NCBI RefSeq assembly: GCF_010093535.1
Contig: NW_022985168.1
Span: forward strand, 411,727-475,726
DNA: 64,000 bases
Source: Lindgomyces ingoldianus
Taxonomy: Eukaryota > Ascomycota > Dothideomycetes > Pleosporales > Lindgomycetaceae
Direction: 5' to 3'
In this document: positions 63,232-64,000 of the stretch, in pieces
How positions within the stretch are numbered: position 1 is the stretch's first letter
How the letters are laid out: the number at the start of each line of letters is the position of its first letter
Notes under the pieces: model-generated
Seen by the model: the letters and a program-made list of their open reading frames with translations, nothing else
What the model was told of the DNA's origin: nothing
Databases searched by the model: none
Translations under genes and position numbers: made by a program

Positions 63232-64000
63232 ATGTCGCCTCTCTTGACGGCGCCCAGCAGGCTTTTGGAGCTGACACCCGAGCTCCTGGAGCTTGTTCTG
63301 TCGTTCCTCAACCCTTGCGACCTCACCCGTTTCGGGCAGACCTGTCGTTCGGCAAACGCCTTCATCCATCCTGGGAATCAAGTCCTCTGGAAATCCGCAT
63401 TTCTTCATGTCTTCGACAATCCAAAAGGAGCCTGGGAACTCCTTCAGCCCACTGCTCGAGCTGCGAATCGCACTCGCGAGTCTGAGTGGGATTGGTTCCA
63501 CGAAGTCCACCGGAGGTGCACCGCTCTCAACGCAGTCTGTGATGGTGACGCCGTCGCTTTGTCAAATCCTGAAGACATAATCACCACATTTCTGGACATC
63601 CTTGAATCGGCCTCTTATTCCAACGTAATTGGTTCGAAGGCCCGGATTTCCCTCAATGTTGACTTCCTGGAAAATCTCTTCCGAATTGCCCCTCGCCCCG
63701 AGAGAATAGTCCACGATTATCATAGAGATATTGATTCACAATCTCTGCCTCTTGAATTCATGACTGACTCGAATCGTCCACTCACTCGATCAATGCTGGG
63801 GCGGAGATCTCTTGTTCCTGATTGGGCAAGTCGCTTTCACGTAAGCTTCACCCTGTTCCATTCACAGGTGTTGTCAATCAGAAGCCTCCACGTTAACCTC
63901 TGAATTAGATTTTCTATGGGTCCACAAAAAGGGAGGATGACTCAACTCGGGCGAAATCGTCGGCAAGGGCTCTAGTGTACGATTGGTCGATTACAGGCGC
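63232..64000 (+). CDS. F-box protein, 3' end outside the window
   Basis: Exon 1 (63232-63840) and the start of exon 2 (63909 onward, running off the window) give at least 233 residues. The F-box is at about residues 10-50: LELTPELLELVLSFLNPCDL, TRFGQTCRSANAFI, WKSAFLHVFDNP. The rest so far is helical and shows no WD40 or LRR. Such proteins link substrates to Skp1-Cul1 ubiquitin ligases. The start ATG follows a C/T-rich leader. Intron 1 has donor CAC|GTAAGC and acceptor AATTAG, and the frame stays open to the last base. Confidence 0.82.

Overview
The window is nuclear DNA of a filamentous ascomycete (Pezizomycotina). Genes are 1-5 kb, sit on both strands and carry short introns (about 48-90 nt, GT...CTRAY...YAG). 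Recognisable products are eukaryotic and fungal: Pol I subunit A49, Derlin, Pet127, a Pbn1-type GPI mannosyltransferase subunit, a Sac3 mRNA-export scaffold, the SUMO E1 subunit Aos1 and two hybrid histidine kinases. The style would fit Leotiomycetes or a related class, but the order cannot be proven from sequence alone. All exon structures were reconstructed by hand, by keeping the reading frame across splice sites and restoring family motifs.

Layout. Positions 1-5.1 kb are gene-poor: an eight-exon gene of unknown function, a 613-bp Tc1/mariner-type MITE with TA flanks, about 2 kb without a convincing gene, and a tRNA whose anticodon reads Val but whose body looks like tRNA-Gly. From 5.5 to 20 kb come a promethin-like lipid-droplet protein (-), RPA49 (+), a GAIG-repeat small protein (+), Derlin (-), a small conserved protein (-), a PH+LRR protein (-) and PET127 (+). 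From 20 to 35 kb lie a USP25/28-like protein that lacks catalytic Cys and His (+), a full ABCC/MRP transporter (+) and a YDR124W-like/DUF2841 protein (+). From 35 to 51 kb lie SAC3 (+), a protein with a possible split beta-sandwich (-), AOS1 (+), PBN1 (-), a SARAF-like protein (+) and a BTB-like protein (-). From 51 to 64 kb come a 3-kb gene-free stretch, hybrid histidine kinase 1 (+), a decayed stretch, an SDR oxidoreductase (-), hybrid histidine kinase 2 (-, convergent with the first) and the start of an F-box gene that runs off the end.

How genes relate. This is mostly ordinary housekeeping synteny, not a biosynthetic cluster. Several genes touch the ER or its lipids (promethin, Derlin, PBN1, SARAF) and the ubiquitin/SUMO system (dead USP, Aos1, Derlin, F-box), but nothing shows that they act as one unit. 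The less ordinary signals are three independent GC-AG introns, the pseudo-deubiquitinase, the mismatched tRNA, the MITE beside an orphan multi-intron gene, and two unrelated hybrid kinases within 9 kb.
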